A stretch of 64,000 nt of DNA from Methylobacterium terricola (GCF_006151805.1 NZ_VDDA01000001.1:623794-687793), one strand, 5' to 3'. Counted from the stretch's first letter, positions 51,232 to 62,537 are shown. The notes: generated by a model not told the origin, from the letters alone. Numbers and translations are program-made.

Positions 51232-51960
51232 GTGCGGAAGAGAGTGATGATCGGGGCCGGCCTGGTCGCGGCGGTCCTGGCGGCCGGAGCCGCCGCGTTC
51301 ATGCTGAACCACCGGGCCGGCGGCGCGCAGGCGGTGGCGGCCTTCCGGGAAGCGCGGGCCTTCGCGGTTTCCGGCCTGCTCCAGCAGGTCGACGGCCCTT
51401 ACGCGCTGCTGCTCGGCGATTCCCAGATCGAGCGGCTCTACCTGCCGACCCTGTGCGGCGATCCCGTCGTCAATGCCGCCATCGCCGGCACACGGATTTC
51501 CGGTCTGCGGGCGGTGGCCGGCTGGATCGCGCTGCCGCGGCCGCCGGAGACGATCGTGGTGACGATCGGCACCAACGACCTGACGCAGCGCCAGCGCTCC
51601 GATCCCGCTCGGGCGACCGCGCAGTTCAGGGACGAGGCCCGCGCCCTGTTCGCCGAACTGGCGCCCCGGGCGCGGCGTGTCGTCGCGACCGCGATCCCAC
51701 CCTTCGATGCGGCGCGCCCGGGGGTGACCCGATTCTACGATGCCGCCGCCGCCCCGGCCTATTCGGCGATCCTGGCGGAGGAATGCGCCCGGGCCGGCTG
51801 CCGCTTCGTCGATCCCTACGGCGCCCTGCGCGAGCCCGCCGCGGCGAGCCGGTCGCCGGACGGCGTCCATCTCGGCCTCGACCGCGCGGCGCGGGACGGC
51901 ATCGCCGCCCGGCTCGACGCCGTATCCTGCCCCGACCGCCGCGCGGATCGGTCGCGGTGA
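51232..51960 (+). CDS. SGNH/GDSL-type hydrolase, membrane-anchored
   Basis: The protein has about 242 residues. The N-terminal helix (VRKRVMIGAGLVAAVLAAGA) is followed by an SGNH hydrolase fold: nucleophile block LLLGDSQIERLY, oxyanion Asn in TIGTNDLTQ and catalytic Asp/His in DGVHLGLD. Such enzymes are esterases or acyl hydrolases acting on envelope polysaccharides or lipids. The start is uncertain: GTG 51232 keeps the positive charges before the helix, while ATG 51247 has the better ribosome site (GGAAGAG). Two cysteine pairs are possible in the periplasm. Confidence 0.75.
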   Translation: MRKRVMIGAGLVAAVLAAGAAAFMLNHRAGGAQAVAAFREARAFAVSGLLQQVDGPYALLLGDSQIERLYLPTLCGDPVVNAAIAGTRISGLRAVAGWIALPRPPETIVVTIGTNDLTQRQRSDPARATAQFRDEARALFAELAPRARRVVATAIPPFDAARPGVTRFYDAAAAPAYSAILAEECARAGCRFVDPYGALREPAAASRSPDGVHLGLDRAARDGIAARLDAVSCPDRRADRSR

Positions 51961-52394
51961 GCCATGGTCCGCGTGGCTCTCGCCTCGGCTCTCCGCTCCC
52001 TCCCGGACTACCGAGCGCGCCGCTGTTGCAACTGCAGATGCGTGGCTTTGTGATCTGAAGCTGTCCCTGCTGGCCGGCATGCGACTCAGGGCTGCGAGGC
52101 CGCCACGGCGCCCACGGGGCCGCCCTATTGGCTGTCGCGAGCCAGCAAATGACGCCATGATTTCGCAGGCGACCTGCCAGATCATGGTGACGCGGCGATT
52201 TTGCCCGGGAAAGTTTTTAGAGTCCGTCCCGGGCTCTTGGACAAAGCGCGCCCTTAGGTTAGCAGAAGCATGGGTCGGGAATTACCCGATTCGGCTGAGC
52301 GTGACCGGTGGCTGACGGGTTGGCGAGGACCACGCCAGGGACGCCGCGAGGGCGCCGGCCTCCCCGGTCCCGGCATGGTCGAGGTGGAGATCTG
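51961..52394. other. Intergenic region with a likely promoter
   Basis: 434 bases without a recognisable gene. Near 52207-52265 the sequence is AT-richer. A TTGGAC box (about 52238) and a TTAGCA-like box (about 52259) suggest a promoter for the PAS kinase. Nothing else was recognised. Confidence 0.4.
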
Positions 52395-53963
52395 ATGACG
52401 GCGCGGACTGCGCATCCGTTCGAAGGCATCCCGGTCGGTGGACCGGATGAAGCCCTCGGCCGTGCGCTGCCGGAGAGCGAGACGGGGATGGCCGGCCTGC
52501 CGTCGCGCCTCCTCCTCGACGCTCTGCCGCAGAAGATCTGGATGCTCGACCGCGACGGGATCGTCCAGTTCGCCAACCGGGCGGTGCGGGAGATCGGCTC
52601 GAGCCTCGGCGAGCCCGATGGCTGGGACAGCGTGATCCACCCGAAGGATCGCGCCCGGGCGGCGGCGGCGCGCGCCTCCGCGATCAAGTCGGGCCAGCCC
52701 TACGACCTGACGATCCGCCTGCGCGACACCAGCGGGCGCTGGCACTGGCACCAGACCGACCTGGTGCCGATCCGCGAGGGGGCCTCCCTCACCGGGTGGA
52801 TGATGAGCGCCGCCGACGTCGACGACGTCGTCGCCGACAATCAGGCGCTCGAGGCCACCACCAACCTGCTGCTCCTCACCCACAAGGCCGCCGGCGTAGG
52901 CCTGTGGGACTGGAACATGCGCACCGGCGCGCTCTCCCTCTCGGCGGAGGGCGCGCGCCTGCACGGCCTCTCGGCCCAGGCCTGCATCATCACCTCCTCG
53001 GCCTGGACCAGCCTGGTCCATGCCGACGACCGCGCCATGCTGTGGGACGCGGTGACCAAGGCCGTCACCACCCGTACCCCGTTCTCGGTCGACGTGCGGG
53101 TGACGGCGGAGCATGGCGGCGTGCGCTGGATCCAGAGCCTCGGCCGCGTCCTCGACGATGCGCAGGGCCTGAGCGGGCGCATCGTCGGGCTCACCCTCGA
53201 CATCACCGCCCGCAAGCGGGCCGAGCAATCCCTGGCGAACGCCAAGGAAGGGGCCGAGAAGGCCAACCGGGCGAAGTCGGACTTCCTGGCGATGATGAGC
53301 CACGAGATCCGCAACCCGCTCAACGCGGTGCTCGGCTATACCGAATTGATGCTGACCCGCTCGCGCGAGCCCGAGACCCTGCGCCATCTCGCCGCCGTCC
53401 AGGAGGCCGGCGAGATCCTGATCCGCGTCGTCGACGACGTGCTCGACGTGGCCCAGATCGAGGCCGGCCAGGTCGCCCTCGACCCGGAGGCCTTCCTCCT
53501 CGCCGACCTGCTGGAGGGCACCGCCGCCGTCGCCCGGGGTGCCGCTTCGCGCAAGGGCGTGGCGGTCGAGGTCCTGCGCGACCCCGCGACGCCGACGCTG
53601 GTGCTGGGCGATGTCGGGCGCCTACGCCAGGTGCTGCTGAACCTGCTCACCAACGCGGTGAAGTTCACGCCGGCCGGGCGGGTCGTCCTGGCGGTATCGC
53701 CGGAGACCGGTCGGGGCGGCGAGGGCCGGCTGCTCTTCACCGTGAGCGATACCGGCATCGGCATGTCGGCGGCGCAGCAGGAGCGGCTGTTCGTGCCGTT
53801 CGGCCAGGGCGACGAATCGATCCGCCGCCGCTTCGGCGGCAGCGGCCTCGGCCTGGTGATCTGCCGCCACCTCGTCGAGCTGATGGGCGGTCAGATCGGC
53901 GTCACCAGCGAGCCGGGCCGCGGCACCCGGATCTGGTTCGCCGTGATGCTGCCGCCGGCCTGA
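52395..53963 (+). CDS. Soluble PAS-domain sensor histidine kinase
   Basis: The 522-residue kinase has no membrane helix or signal peptide. Two PAS domains (about 35-140, 'KIWMLDRDGIVQFANRA'; about 150-275, with GLWDWNMRTGALSLS and the PAC-like IVGLTLDITARKRAEQSL) precede a HisKA domain with the phospho-His in FLAMMSHEIRNPLNAV. The HATPase domain has LLNLLTNAVKFTP, DTGIGM and GSGLGLVI. It starts at ATG 52395 behind GGTGGAGA. There is no receiver domain and no response regulator nearby, so it is an orphan. It is 42 bases upstream of recO. Confidence 0.9.
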   Translation: MTARTAHPFEGIPVGGPDEALGRALPESETGMAGLPSRLLLDALPQKIWMLDRDGIVQFANRAVREIGSSLGEPDGWDSVIHPKDRARAAAARASAIKSGQPYDLTIRLRDTSGRWHWHQTDLVPIREGASLTGWMMSAADVDDVVADNQALEATTNLLLLTHKAAGVGLWDWNMRTGALSLSAEGARLHGLSAQACIITSSAWTSLVHADDRAMLWDAVTKAVTTRTPFSVDVRVTAEHGGVRWIQSLGRVLDDAQGLSGRIVGLTLDITARKRAEQSLANAKEGAEKANRAKSDFLAMMSHEIRNPLNAVLGYTELMLTRSREPETLRHLAAVQEAGEILIRVVDDVLDVAQIEAGQVALDPEAFLLADLLEGTAAVARGAASRKGVAVEVLRDPATPTLVLGDVGRLRQVLLNLLTNAVKFTPAGRVVLAVSPETGRGGEGRLLFTVSDTGIGMSAAQQERLFVPFGQGDESIRRRFGGSGLGLVICRHLVELMGGQIGVTSEPGRGTRIWFAVMLPPA

Positions 53964-54005
53964 CGACCGTTTCCGTTCCGGCCCGCGAGCGACTATCTAT
54001 CCCCC

Positions 54006-54755
54006 ATGCAGTGGACGGATGACGGGCTGGTTCTCGGGGCGCGGCGGCACGGCGAGACCGGCGTCGTCCTCGAGCTGATGACGGAGGCGCATGGCCGCCA
54101 TCTCGGCCTCGTCCATGGCGGGCGCTCGCGCCGGATGCAGCCGGTGCTCCAGCCCGGCAACCTGGTACGGGCTGTGTGGCGGGCGAGGCTCGACGAGGGC
54201 CTGGGCGCCTATGCGGTCGAGCCGCTGGAAAGCGCCAGTGCCCGGCTGATCGGCTCGCGCCTCGCCCTCTACGGCATCGGCTACGCCGCCGGGCTGATGC
54301 GGCTCCTCCCCGAACGCGATCCCCACCCGGCTTTGTTCGCCGCCGCCCGGGTGCTGATCGAGCACCTGCACGAGCCCGCGGTGGCGCCGGCCCTGATGGT
54401 GCGCTTCGAGCTCGCGATGCTCGCCGAGCTCGGCTTCGGCCTCGATCTCTCCGCCTGTGCCGCCACCGGCACCAACGAGTACCTGGCCTACGTCTCGCCG
54501 AAGAGCGGGCGGGCGGTCAGCGCCGCCGCCGGCGAGCCCTGGCGCGACCGGTTGCTGGCCTTGCCCGACTTCCTGGTCGACCGGAGCGACCGGCGCGGCC
54601 TCAACGTGCCGACCTCCACGGAGGTCAAGCAAGGCTTTACCTTAACGGGTTATTTCCTCGACCAGCACATCTGGGGGCCGCGCGACGTCGCAGAGCCGGA
54701 GGAGCGGGTCCGCTTCGTGGCGCTGGGCACCGCCGGGGCCCTGTCGGATCGTTGA
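54006..54755 (+). CDS. recO: DNA repair protein RecO
   Basis: The 249-residue RecO has the N-terminal OB fold (MQWTDDGLVLGARRHGETG, then HGGRSRRMQPVLQPG) and the C-terminal helical domain (LARFELAMLAELGF-type, here VRFELAMLAELGFGLDL). The zinc-site cysteines of some RecO proteins are not present; only C in DLSACAATG is seen. RecO helps load RecA on SSB-coated DNA in the RecFOR pathway. It lies directly upstream of parC, with 112 bases between. Confidence 0.92.
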   Translation: MQWTDDGLVLGARRHGETGVVLELMTEAHGRHLGLVHGGRSRRMQPVLQPGNLVRAVWRARLDEGLGAYAVEPLESASARLIGSRLALYGIGYAAGLMRLLPERDPHPALFAAARVLIEHLHEPAVAPALMVRFELAMLAELGFGLDLSACAATGTNEYLAYVSPKSGRAVSAAAGEPWRDRLLALPDFLVDRSDRRGLNVPTSTEVKQGFTLTGYFLDQHIWGPRDVAEPEERVRFVALGTAGALSDR

Positions 54756-54867
54756 ATGCACCGTGTGTCGTGCACGGAAAGGTTGTCCATCCGTTCCTGG
54801 CAATCGGCGGATGTTCGTGTTATGTTCTGGTCTTGAGACCGCCGAAATCGTGAGTTGACGTCCGCCC

Positions 54868-57114
54868 ATGGGAAAGCCCTTCGAGCCACCCTCCGACCGC
54901 GACGGGATCGAGAACGTCGACCTGAAGGCGGCGCTGGAGGAGCGCTACCTCGCCTACGCGCTCTCGACCATCATGCACCGGGCGCTGCCCGATGCCCGCG
55001 ACGGCCTCAAGCCCGTGCACCGGCGCATCCTGCACGCGATGCGCCTGCTGCGCCTCGACCCCGGCAGCTCGTTCAAGAAATGCGCCCGCGTCGTCGGCGA
55101 CGTCATCGGTAAATACCATCCCCACGGCGACGTCGCGGTCTACGACGCCCTGGTGCGCCTCGCGCAGGACTTCGCCCAGCGCTATCCGCTGGTCGACGGC
55201 CAGGGCAATTTCGGCAACATCGACGGCGACAACCCGGCGGCCCAGCGGTACACCGAGTGCCGGATGACCGAGGTCGCCCGCCTCCTCCTGGAGGGGATGG
55301 ACGAGGACGCGGTCGATTTCCGCCCGAACTACGACGGGCAGGAGGAGGAGCCGGTCGTCCTGCCGGCGGCCTTCCCGAACCTGCTCGCCAACGGCTCGCA
55401 GGGCATCGCCGTCGGCATGGCGACCTCGATCCCGCCGCACAACGTGGCGGAGCTGTGCGAGGCGGCGCTCTACCTGATCGGCCACCGCGACGCGACCTCC
55501 GAGCAGCTGACGCATTTCGTCAAGGGACCGGACTTCCCGACCGGCGGCATCGTGATCGATTCGGCGGCCTCGATCGCCGAGGCCTACCGCACCGGCCGCG
55601 GCGGCTTCCGGGTGCGGGCGCGCTGGCAGAAGGAGGATCTCGGCCGCGGCACCTGGGCGGTCGTCGTCACCGAGATCCCCTACGGCGTGCCGAAGGCCCG
55701 GCTGATCGAGAAGATGGCCGAGCTTCTCCAGGAGAAGAAGCTGCCTCTGCTGGCCGACGTGCGCGACGAATCGGCCGAGGACGTGCGGGTGGTGCTCGAG
55801 CCGCGCTCGCGCACCGTCGATCCCGTCGTGATGATGGAATCGCTGTTCCGGCTCACCGAGCTGGAGAGCCGCATCTCCCTCAACATGAACGTGCTGGTCG
55901 GCGGGACGGTGCCGCGGGTGATCGGCCTGGCCGAGGCCCTGCGCGAATGGCTCGACCATCGCCGGGTCGTGCTGCAGCGCCGCTCGCGCCACCGCCTCGC
56001 CCAGATCGAGCGCCGGCTCGAGATCCTCGGCGGCCTGCTCATCGTCTATCTCGACCTCGACCGGGTCATCCAGATCATCCGCGAGGAGGACGAGCCGAAG
56101 GCCGAGCTGATCCGGGTCTTCGAACTCACCGAGTTGCAGGCCAACGCCATCCTCGACACCCGCCTGCGCTCCCTGCGCAAGCTCGAAGAGATGGAGCTGA
56201 AGCGCGAGCACGAGACGCTGACCGCCGAGAAGGCCGATCTCGACGGGCTGCTCGGCTCCGACGACCGGCAGTGGAAGGCGATCACCAAGCAGATCCGCGA
56301 GGTGCGCAAGACCTACGGCCCCGAGACCCCGCTCGGCCGCCGCCGCACGACGCTCGAGAACCCGCCCGACACCTCCGGCATCGATTTCTCGGAGGCGATG
56401 GTCGAGCGCGAGCCGATCACCGTGATCGTGTCGCAGAAGGGCTGGATCCGGGCGCTGAAGGGCCACGTCGCCGACCTCTCGGCCGTGCAGTTCAAGGGTG
56501 ACGACGCCCTGAAGATCGGCTTCCCGACCGAGACGACCGCCAAGATCCTGGTGCTCGCCTCGAACGGCAAGGTGTTCACGCTCGACGCCGCCAAGCTCCC
56601 GGGCGGGCGCGGCGTCGGCGATCCGGTCCGCCTGATGGTCGACATGGACGAGGGCTCGGAGATCGTCACCGTCTGGGCCCACAAGCCCGGCGTGAAGCTC
56701 CTGCTCGCCACCACCGACGGTCGTGGCTTCGTCACCCCGGCCGATGGTCTCGTCGCCAATACGCGCAAGGGCAAGCAGGTGATCGGCCTCGACGAGCCGG
56801 CGACGGCGAGCCTCGTCGTCGAGGTGGGGGAGGGCGACCACGTCGCGGCCTGCGGCACCAACCGCCTGCTGACCGTCTTCCCGCTCGCCGAGATCCCCGA
56901 GATGGTCCGCGGCAAGGGCGTGCGGCTGCAGAAGTACCGCGACGGGACCCTGGAATCGGTGACGATCTTCCGCCTCGCCGACGGCCTGACCTGGCCCGAC
57001 AGCGCCGGGCGCACCCGCACCGTGACCGGCGAGGAGCTGGCGAAGTGGGTCGGCCACCGTGGCACCGCCGGCACGATGGCGCCGCGGGGCTATCCCAAAG
57101 CCGGCCGCCCGTGA
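54868..57114 (+). CDS. parC: DNA topoisomerase IV subunit A
   Basis: The 748-residue type IIA topoisomerase subunit decatenates chromosomes together with ParE. The breakage-reunion domain has [21 protein letters not shown] and the catalytic Tyr128 in [12 protein letters not shown]. The C-terminal domain has beta-pinwheel repeats from about 500, fewer than in GyrA, which with the length supports ParC. At the quinolone-contact position (Ser83 of E. coli GyrA, Ser80 of ParC) this protein has Val89, while the acidic helper residue is kept (D93). Confidence 0.93.
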   Translation: MGKPFEPPSDRDGIENVDLKAALEERYLAYALSTIMHRALPDARDGLKPVHRRILHAMRLLRLDPGSSFKKCARVVGDVIGKYHPHGDVAVYDALVRLAQDFAQRYPLVDGQGNFGNIDGDNPAAQRYTECRMTEVARLLLEGMDEDAVDFRPNYDGQEEEPVVLPAAFPNLLANGSQGIAVGMATSIPPHNVAELCEAALYLIGHRDATSEQLTHFVKGPDFPTGGIVIDSAASIAEAYRTGRGGFRVRARWQKEDLGRGTWAVVVTEIPYGVPKARLIEKMAELLQEKKLPLLADVRDESAEDVRVVLEPRSRTVDPVVMMESLFRLTELESRISLNMNVLVGGTVPRVIGLAEALREWLDHRRVVLQRRSRHRLAQIERRLEILGGLLIVYLDLDRVIQIIREEDEPKAELIRVFELTELQANAILDTRLRSLRKLEEMELKREHETLTAEKADLDGLLGSDDRQWKAITKQIREVRKTYGPETPLGRRRTTLENPPDTSGIDFSEAMVEREPITVIVSQKGWIRALKGHVADLSAVQFKGDDALKIGFPTETTAKILVLASNGKVFTLDAAKLPGGRGVGDPVRLMVDMDEGSEIVTVWAHKPGVKLLLATTDGRGFVTPADGLVANTRKGKQVIGLDEPATASLVVEVGEGDHVAACGTNRLLTVFPLAEIPEMVRGKGVRLQKYRDGTLESVTIFRLADGLTWPDSAGRTRTVTGEELAKWVGHRGTAGTMAPRGYPKAGRP

Positions 57115-57132
57115 CCGGGGCCCGGATCGCGC

Positions 57133-57441
57133 ATGGCGGGCGGGCTGCAACCCCAAGGAGAGGGTACCCGAGAGGGTGAGGAGGAGAGCGACGAGGAGCG
57201 CCAGCGGGCCCGGCTCGCCCGCGACATCCTCGTCCACAACGAGCAGGTGAAGCTCACGGCCAATCTGATGAATATCGGGGCGGCCGGCTTCACCATCACG
57301 GGCATCGTCGCGCCGCTCACCGCCGCCATGGCGACGACGGGCCGCGTCACTGCGCCCGCCCTCGCGCTGATGGTCGTTTGGTTCGTGCTCGGCGTTGGTC
57401 TACACTTCGGTGCGAGGCTGACGTTGACGAACCTGCGATGA
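57133..57441 (+). CDS. Small two-helix membrane protein
   Basis: The 102-residue protein has a highly charged N-terminus (EGTREGEEESDEERQRARLA) and two hydrophobic helices (about 45-67 and 74-95). It starts 18 bases after the parC stop. Its stop overlaps the next start, so the two small genes are coupled. No family is recognised; there is no signal sequence and the N-terminus is probably cytoplasmic. Confidence 0.65.
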   Translation: MAGGLQPQGEGTREGEEESDEERQRARLARDILVHNEQVKLTANLMNIGAAGFTITGIVAPLTAAMATTGRVTAPALALMVVWFVLGVGLHFGARLTLTNLR

Positions 57442-57632
57442 TGAGCCTGACGACCTACGCTCTGGTCCTGGTGCCCTGCTTGGTCGGTGCGGCCGCCCTG
57501 ATCGGCGTGATGGCCTCGCGCCGGTCGGCCGCCCGGCTCGACCGGCGCGCGGCGGCGATCGAGGCGGAGGCATCGCCACCTCAGCGGCCGCGGGTGCATC
57601 CGGAGGCGATGCGGCGGGTCGTTGGGCGCTGA
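57438..57632 (+). CDS. Very small single-pass membrane protein
   Basis: The 64-residue protein (MMSLTTYALVLVPCLVGAAA...) has one N-terminal membrane helix (about 5-26) and a basic cytoplasmic tail ending in RRVVGR. Its ATG overlaps the stop of the preceding gene (ATGA), which is the main support for translation. Function unknown. Confidence 0.6.
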   Translation: MMSLTTYALVLVPCLVGAAALIGVMASRRSAARLDRRAAAIEAEASPPQRPRVHPEAMRRVVGR

Positions 57633-57944
57633 TCGACGGTCAGAGGGCCGGCGACCTCTACAAGGTCGGGATGCAGCTCAAGGACCAGCGCCCGCAATGC
57701 GCGCAGGAGGGCATCATGCTGGGGTTTCCAGCGCTACGATCTGCTCGAACGTGCCGATTGGCTCTGCCATGCACGACCATTGCCAAGCTCTCGCCCCGCC
57801 CGCGAGCGATGATCCGGTCGAGCATCCCGGCCGGACACTCCGCCATGGCGTCACGCGCGCTGAGCCGACTCGTCATGAGGCAGCGCGAGGCCTGAAATCA
57901 GTCAACTGCCCTCGGGCAGGGAACGCCGGGCTGGCAAGCCCAGT
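57633..57944. other. Intergenic region, possible decayed sequence
   Basis: 312 bases between the small membrane gene and the convergent rpe gene. Short open frames exist on both strands, but none has a credible ribosome site, composition or family resemblance. It could contain remnants of an old gene. Confidence 0.4.
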
Positions 57945-58628
57945 CTAAACCCACTGCCCCATGGCCCCCTCCGCCGCCCGGCGGATCGCCGTGATGTTGG
58001 CGCCGTAAGCCTCGCGGCCGCCCTTGAAGGTGGCGGAGCCGGCCACGAGGGCGTTCGCCCCCGCCGCCACGACGGCCGGCGCCGTCTCCGGCGTCACGCC
58101 GCCATCGACCTCGATGTCGATGTCGCGGCCGGCGGTCATGGCGCGTACGCGCGACACCGTCTCGCAGACCGAGCCGATGAAGCTCTGGCCGCCGAAGCCC
58201 GGATTGACCGTCATGCACAGAACGAGGTCGACCATGTCGAGCACCGGCTCGACGAGGCTGGCCGGCGAGCCCGGGTTGATCGCCACGCCGGCCTTCTTGC
58301 CGAGCGCCCGGATGGTCTGGAGCGAGCGGTGCAGGTGGGGACCGGCCTCGGCATGGACGGTGATGATGTCGGCGCCGGCCTCGGCGAAGGCCTCGAGGTA
58401 GGGATCGGCCGGGGCGATCATCAGGTGGACGTCGAACACCGCCGTCGTGTGCGGGCGCAGCGCCTTCACCACGACGGGGCCGAAGGTGATGTTCGGCACG
58501 AAGTGGCCGTCCATCACGTCGATATGGACCCAGTCGGCCCCGGCCGCGACCACGTCGCGGACTTCCTCGCCGAGCCGCGCGAAATCGGCCGACAGGATCG
58601 AGGGGGCGATTACCAGCGGACGGGTCAT
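57945..58628 (-). CDS. rpe: Ribulose-phosphate 3-epimerase
   Basis: The 227-residue TIM-barrel enzyme interconverts ribulose-5-phosphate and xylulose-5-phosphate in the pentose phosphate pathway. Conserved stretches are [35 protein letters not shown] (metal-binding His and catalytic Asp), [17 protein letters not shown] and [10 protein letters not shown], with the phosphate-binding VAGSATF near the end. Length is normal. It reads toward the small membrane genes. Confidence 0.96.
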   Translation of the reverse strand: MTRPLVIAPSILSADFARLGEEVRDVVAAGADWVHIDVMDGHFVPNITFGPVVVKALRPHTTAVFDVHLMIAPADPYLEAFAEAGADIITVHAEAGPHLHRSLQTIRALGKKAGVAINPGSPASLVEPVLDMVDLVLCMTVNPGFGGQSFIGSVCETVSRVRAMTAGRDIDIEVDGGVTPETAPAVVAAGANALVAGSATFKGGREAYGANITAIRRAAEGAMGQWV

Positions 58629-58705
58629 GGCAGGCCTCTCAAGACGCGCAAAAGGCCAGGGTTCTCACCCCAGCCCCGCGCAGACACAGGTCTTGTGATG
58701 AACGA

Positions 58706-58984
58706 TCAGCGCCGGCGGAACTGGCTGCCGCCGCGGAACGGCGGACGCGGGCCCGAGGAACGCTCGTCCTTGTGGCGGAACACCAGACGACCCTTCTCCA
58801 GGTCGTAGGGCGACATCTCGACGGTGACCCGGTCGCCGGCCAGAGTCTTGATGCGGTTCTTCTTCATCTTGCCGGCCGTGTAGGCCACGATCTCGTGGCC
58901 CTGGTCGAGCTGCACGCGGTACCGTGCGTCCGGCAGGATCTCGAGCACGAGACCGTCGAACTGCATCAACTCTTCTTTCGCCAT
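58706..58984 (-). CDS. infA: Translation initiation factor IF-1
   Basis: The 92-residue S1/OB-fold protein has the typical order [40 protein letters not shown] and [20 protein letters not shown]. It assists 30S initiation by occupying the A site. It is about 20 residues longer than E. coli IF-1 because of an Arg/Gly/Pro tail ([17 protein letters not shown]), as in one of the IF-1 paralogues of Methylobacterium relatives. A second infA copy may therefore exist elsewhere. Confidence 0.94.
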   Translation of the reverse strand: MAKEELMQFDGLVLEILPDARYRVQLDQGHEIVAYTAGKMKKNRIKTLAGDRVTVEMSPYDLEKGRLVFRHKDERSSGPRPPFRGGSQFRRR

Positions 58985-59183
58985 TCACACTCTCCACCCG
59001 GGTCGCCGTCGCGGTCGGCGCCACCGGGAGTCATCTTCATCGATTGGTCGCGACGCGGCCGGCCGTACGGGTGCTCGGCCGAGATGCCGGGCGCGCTGAT
59101 GGCCTTGTAACGCTCGCTGTGCATGTAAGGTGAGGCGAAGGGACGCGCAAGCCGCGCTTGTGACGCACGCACGGCTTCGTCAA

Positions 59184-59216
59184 CGGAAAAAGGCCCGGCG
59201 CGCGCGGCGCCGGGCC
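59184..59216 (-). terminator. Intrinsic terminator of the branched-chain amino-acid binding protein gene
   Basis: GGCCCGGCG (59192-59200) and CGCCGGGCC (59208-59216) form a 9-bp stem. On the minus strand it is followed by TTTTTCC. It begins 20 bases after the stop at 59236. A textbook rho-independent terminator. Confidence 0.9.
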
Positions 59217-59235
59217 GATCCGGCGAGGCCGGTTC

Positions 59236-60363
59236 TTACTGGGTCAGCTCGTTGCCGGTGTAGTCGATCCGGCCGTCGCCACCCTTCTTCCACATGTACA
59301 TCACGTAGTCGGGACGGGTGATGTCACCCTTCTTGTCGTACGAGATGTCGCCGATCACGGTCTTGAACGGCTTGCCCTCGTGCATGTAGGCCGCGACCTT
59401 CTTGCCATCGGTCGACTTGGTGGCCGTCATGGCGTCCTTGAGGATCTGCACGGCGGCGTAGGAGTAGAGGGTGTAGGCCTCGGGGTCGATGTTCTTGGCC
59501 TTGAAGGCCGCGACCGCGTCCTTGGCGTTGGGGTTCTTGCGGGCATCCGGCGCGAAGGTCATCAGCGTGCCGTCGGCGCCGGGGCCGGCGATCTGGGCGT
59601 ATTCCTTGTCGGTGATGCCGTCGCCGCTCATCAGCGGAGCGTTGAGGCCCTGGTCGCGCATCTGGCGCACGATCAGGCCGGCCTCGGTGTGCAGGCCGCC
59701 GTAATAGACCACGTCGGCCTTGGCCTGCTTCAGCTTCGAGACGAGCGCCGAGTAATCCTTCTCGCCCGGGTTGATGCTCTCGAACAGGACGTCCTTGCCG
59801 CCCTTGGCCTTCAGGGCCTTCAGGGTCTCGTCGGCGAGGCCGCGGCCGTACGGGGTCTTGTCGTTGACGAACGCGATGTTCTTGCCCTTGAACTTCTCCG
59901 CCAGGTAGGTGCCGGCGACCGCGCCCTGCTGGTCGTCGCGGCCGCAGGTGCGGAACGTGTTCCACAGCTTGCGCTCGGTGTATTTCGGGTTGGTCGAGGC
60001 CGGGGTGATCTCGACGATGCCGGACTCGGCGTAGACGTCGGAGGCCGGGATCGAGACGCCGGAGTTGAAGTGGCCGACCACGGCCTTCACGCCCTCGGCG
60101 GCGAACTTGTTGGCGACCGAGACGCCCTGTTTCGGGTCGGAGGCGTCGTCGCCGATGACCAGGACGATCTTCTGGCCGTTGATGCCGCCGGCCTTGTTGA
60201 TGTCCTCGACGGCCTGCTCGGCGCCGTTCTTGAGCTGGGCGCCGAAGGCGGCGTTGGGGCCGGTGATCGGGCCGGCCACGCCGAGCTTGATCTGGGCCTG
60301 CGCCGATCCGGCGAAGGCAAAGGTGGCCGCGAGGGCGAAGCCGGCCAGTAGCGTGCGCTTCAT
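59236..60363 (-). CDS. livK: Branched-chain amino-acid ABC transporter, substrate-binding protein
   Basis: The 375-residue periplasmic binding protein (LIVBP type) has a signal peptide (1-23, ending GSAQA). IKLGVAGPITGPNAAFGAQ, KIVLVIGDDASDPKQGVSVA, VVGHFNSGVSIPAS and PASTNPKYTER are the usual ligand-site elements (the Ser/Thr loops that hold the amino-acid alpha groups). The start has AGGAG 7 bases upstream. It follows the livHMGF genes with a 176-base gap, allowing separate high-level expression. Confidence 0.93.
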   Translation of the reverse strand: MKRTLLAGFALAATFAFAGSAQAQIKLGVAGPITGPNAAFGAQLKNGAEQAVEDINKAGGINGQKIVLVIGDDASDPKQGVSVANKFAAEGVKAVVGHFNSGVSIPASDVYAESGIVEITPASTNPKYTERKLWNTFRTCGRDDQQGAVAGTYLAEKFKGKNIAFVNDKTPYGRGLADETLKALKAKGGKDVLFESINPGEKDYSALVSKLKQAKADVVYYGGLHTEAGLIVRQMRDQGLNAPLMSGDGITDKEYAQIAGPGADGTLMTFAPDARKNPNAKDAVAAFKAKNIDPEAYTLYSYAAVQILKDAMTATKSTDGKKVAAYMHEGKPFKTVIGDISYDKKGDITRPDYVMYMWKKGGDGRIDYTGNELTQ

Positions 60364-60539
60364 CTCTATACTCCTCTGGATCGACGGTCACGTCGGGCTC
60401 GCGGGCCCTTTCGGACGGGAGACCGGGGCTCAGGCGGGCCCCGGATCGGTGCGGCCGGAGCATCCGGCTCCGGCGCGGTTCGCAAATCCCGCGCCTGTCA
60501 TCGAGCGCGGGGCAGGGGGCGTCAGACGCCGGCCTTTTT

Positions 60540-60898
60540 TCAGGCTTGGGCGCCGGCCTTGGCTCGCCAGGACAGCGGCCCGCTACGCTCGTAGAGCCAG
60601 CGGTACTGCGTCGTCATCTGCCGGGCGCGGGTCGCGCGGTAGCCAAGGGAGCCGATGATCAGCAGCACGATCGTGTCGACGACGTAATAGTGCGGCGACA
60701 GGAGCATGCCCTCGAACAGGGCGTGATGGATGAAGCGCACGGCGAAGCCGAGCAGCAGGAGCGAGACCACGGCCTGCCAATACGGCTTCCAGCCGAGCGC
60801 GATGCCGCGCCCGATCATCCAGGCCATCCAGCCGCCCATCACCACGGTGACGAGCAGGAACAGCCAGATCGTGCTCTCCTCGTAGAGGATCCCCTGCA

Positions 60899-60899
<1 letters not shown>
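60540..60899 (-). CDS. DUF6867-family small membrane protein of the liv operon
   Basis: The 119-residue protein has three predicted helices (about 10-30, 40-60, 68-85), then a charged C-terminal tail with YRWLYERSGPLSWRAK. Its ATG overlaps the livF stop (TGATG). DUF6867 proteins sit at this place in liv operons of Rhizobiales and are presumably accessory to the transporter; their function is unknown. Confidence 0.8.
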
Positions 60900-61677
<778 letters not shown>

Positions 61678-61681
<4 letters not shown>

Positions 61682-62537
61682 ACACCCACCTCCGCCTCGA
61701 CCTGCTCCACCTCGTCGTCCTCGACGCCGAGATACGCGGCGATGACGCTCTGGTCGCTCTGGATCTCCGTCGGCGTGCCGTCGGCGATCTTGGTGCCGTA
61801 ATCGAGCACCACGACGTGGTCGGAGATCTCCATCACCACCGACATGTCGTGCTCGATCAGCAGGACCGAGGTGTCGTGGTCGTCGCGGATCGCCCGCAGG
61901 AGATCGTTGAGCAGCAGCGATTCGCGCGGGTTGAGGCCCGCCGCCGGCTCGTCGAGGCAGAGCAGGACCGGATCGGTGCACATGGCGCGGGCGATCTCGA
62001 GCCGGCGCTGGTCGCCATAGGGCAGGGCGCCCGCCGGATCGTCGGCGCGGTGCATCAGGTGGATGCGCTCCAGCCAGTCCTTGGCCCGCTCGACCGCCGC
62101 CTTCTCGGCCCGGCGATAGGCCGGCAGGCCGAGGAGCCCCGCGATGGTGAAGCCGGAGGCCAGCATCAGCGGGTTGTGCTGCGCCACCAGCAGGTTCTCC
62201 AGCACGGTCATGCCGGTGAACAGGCGGATGTTCTGGAAGGTGCGGGCGACCCGCGCGTTCCGGTTCACCGCGTAGCCCGGCAGCTGCTCGAGCAGGAACT
62301 CGGCGCCGTCGCGGTGGCGCAGGGTCATCATGCCTTCGGTCGGCTTGTAGAAGCCGGTGATGCAGTTGAAGACCGTGGTCTTGCCGGCGCCGTTCGGGCC
62401 GATCAGCGCGGTGATGTCGCCGCGGCCGACCCGGAACGACAGGTCGTTGACGGCGACGAGGCCGCCGAAGCGCATGGTGACGTGGTCGACCGTCAGGACC
62501 GGATCGGCCATGCGGGGGGAGGCGAAAGAGGAAGACA

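Noticed and set aside
57658..57876. Minus-strand frame of 72 codons
   Set aside because: No family resemblance or ribosome site; kept only as possible decayed sequence.
58966..59172. Minus-strand frame of 68 codons upstream of infA
   Set aside because: It overlaps the infA start region and has no recognisable pattern; more likely the infA leader.
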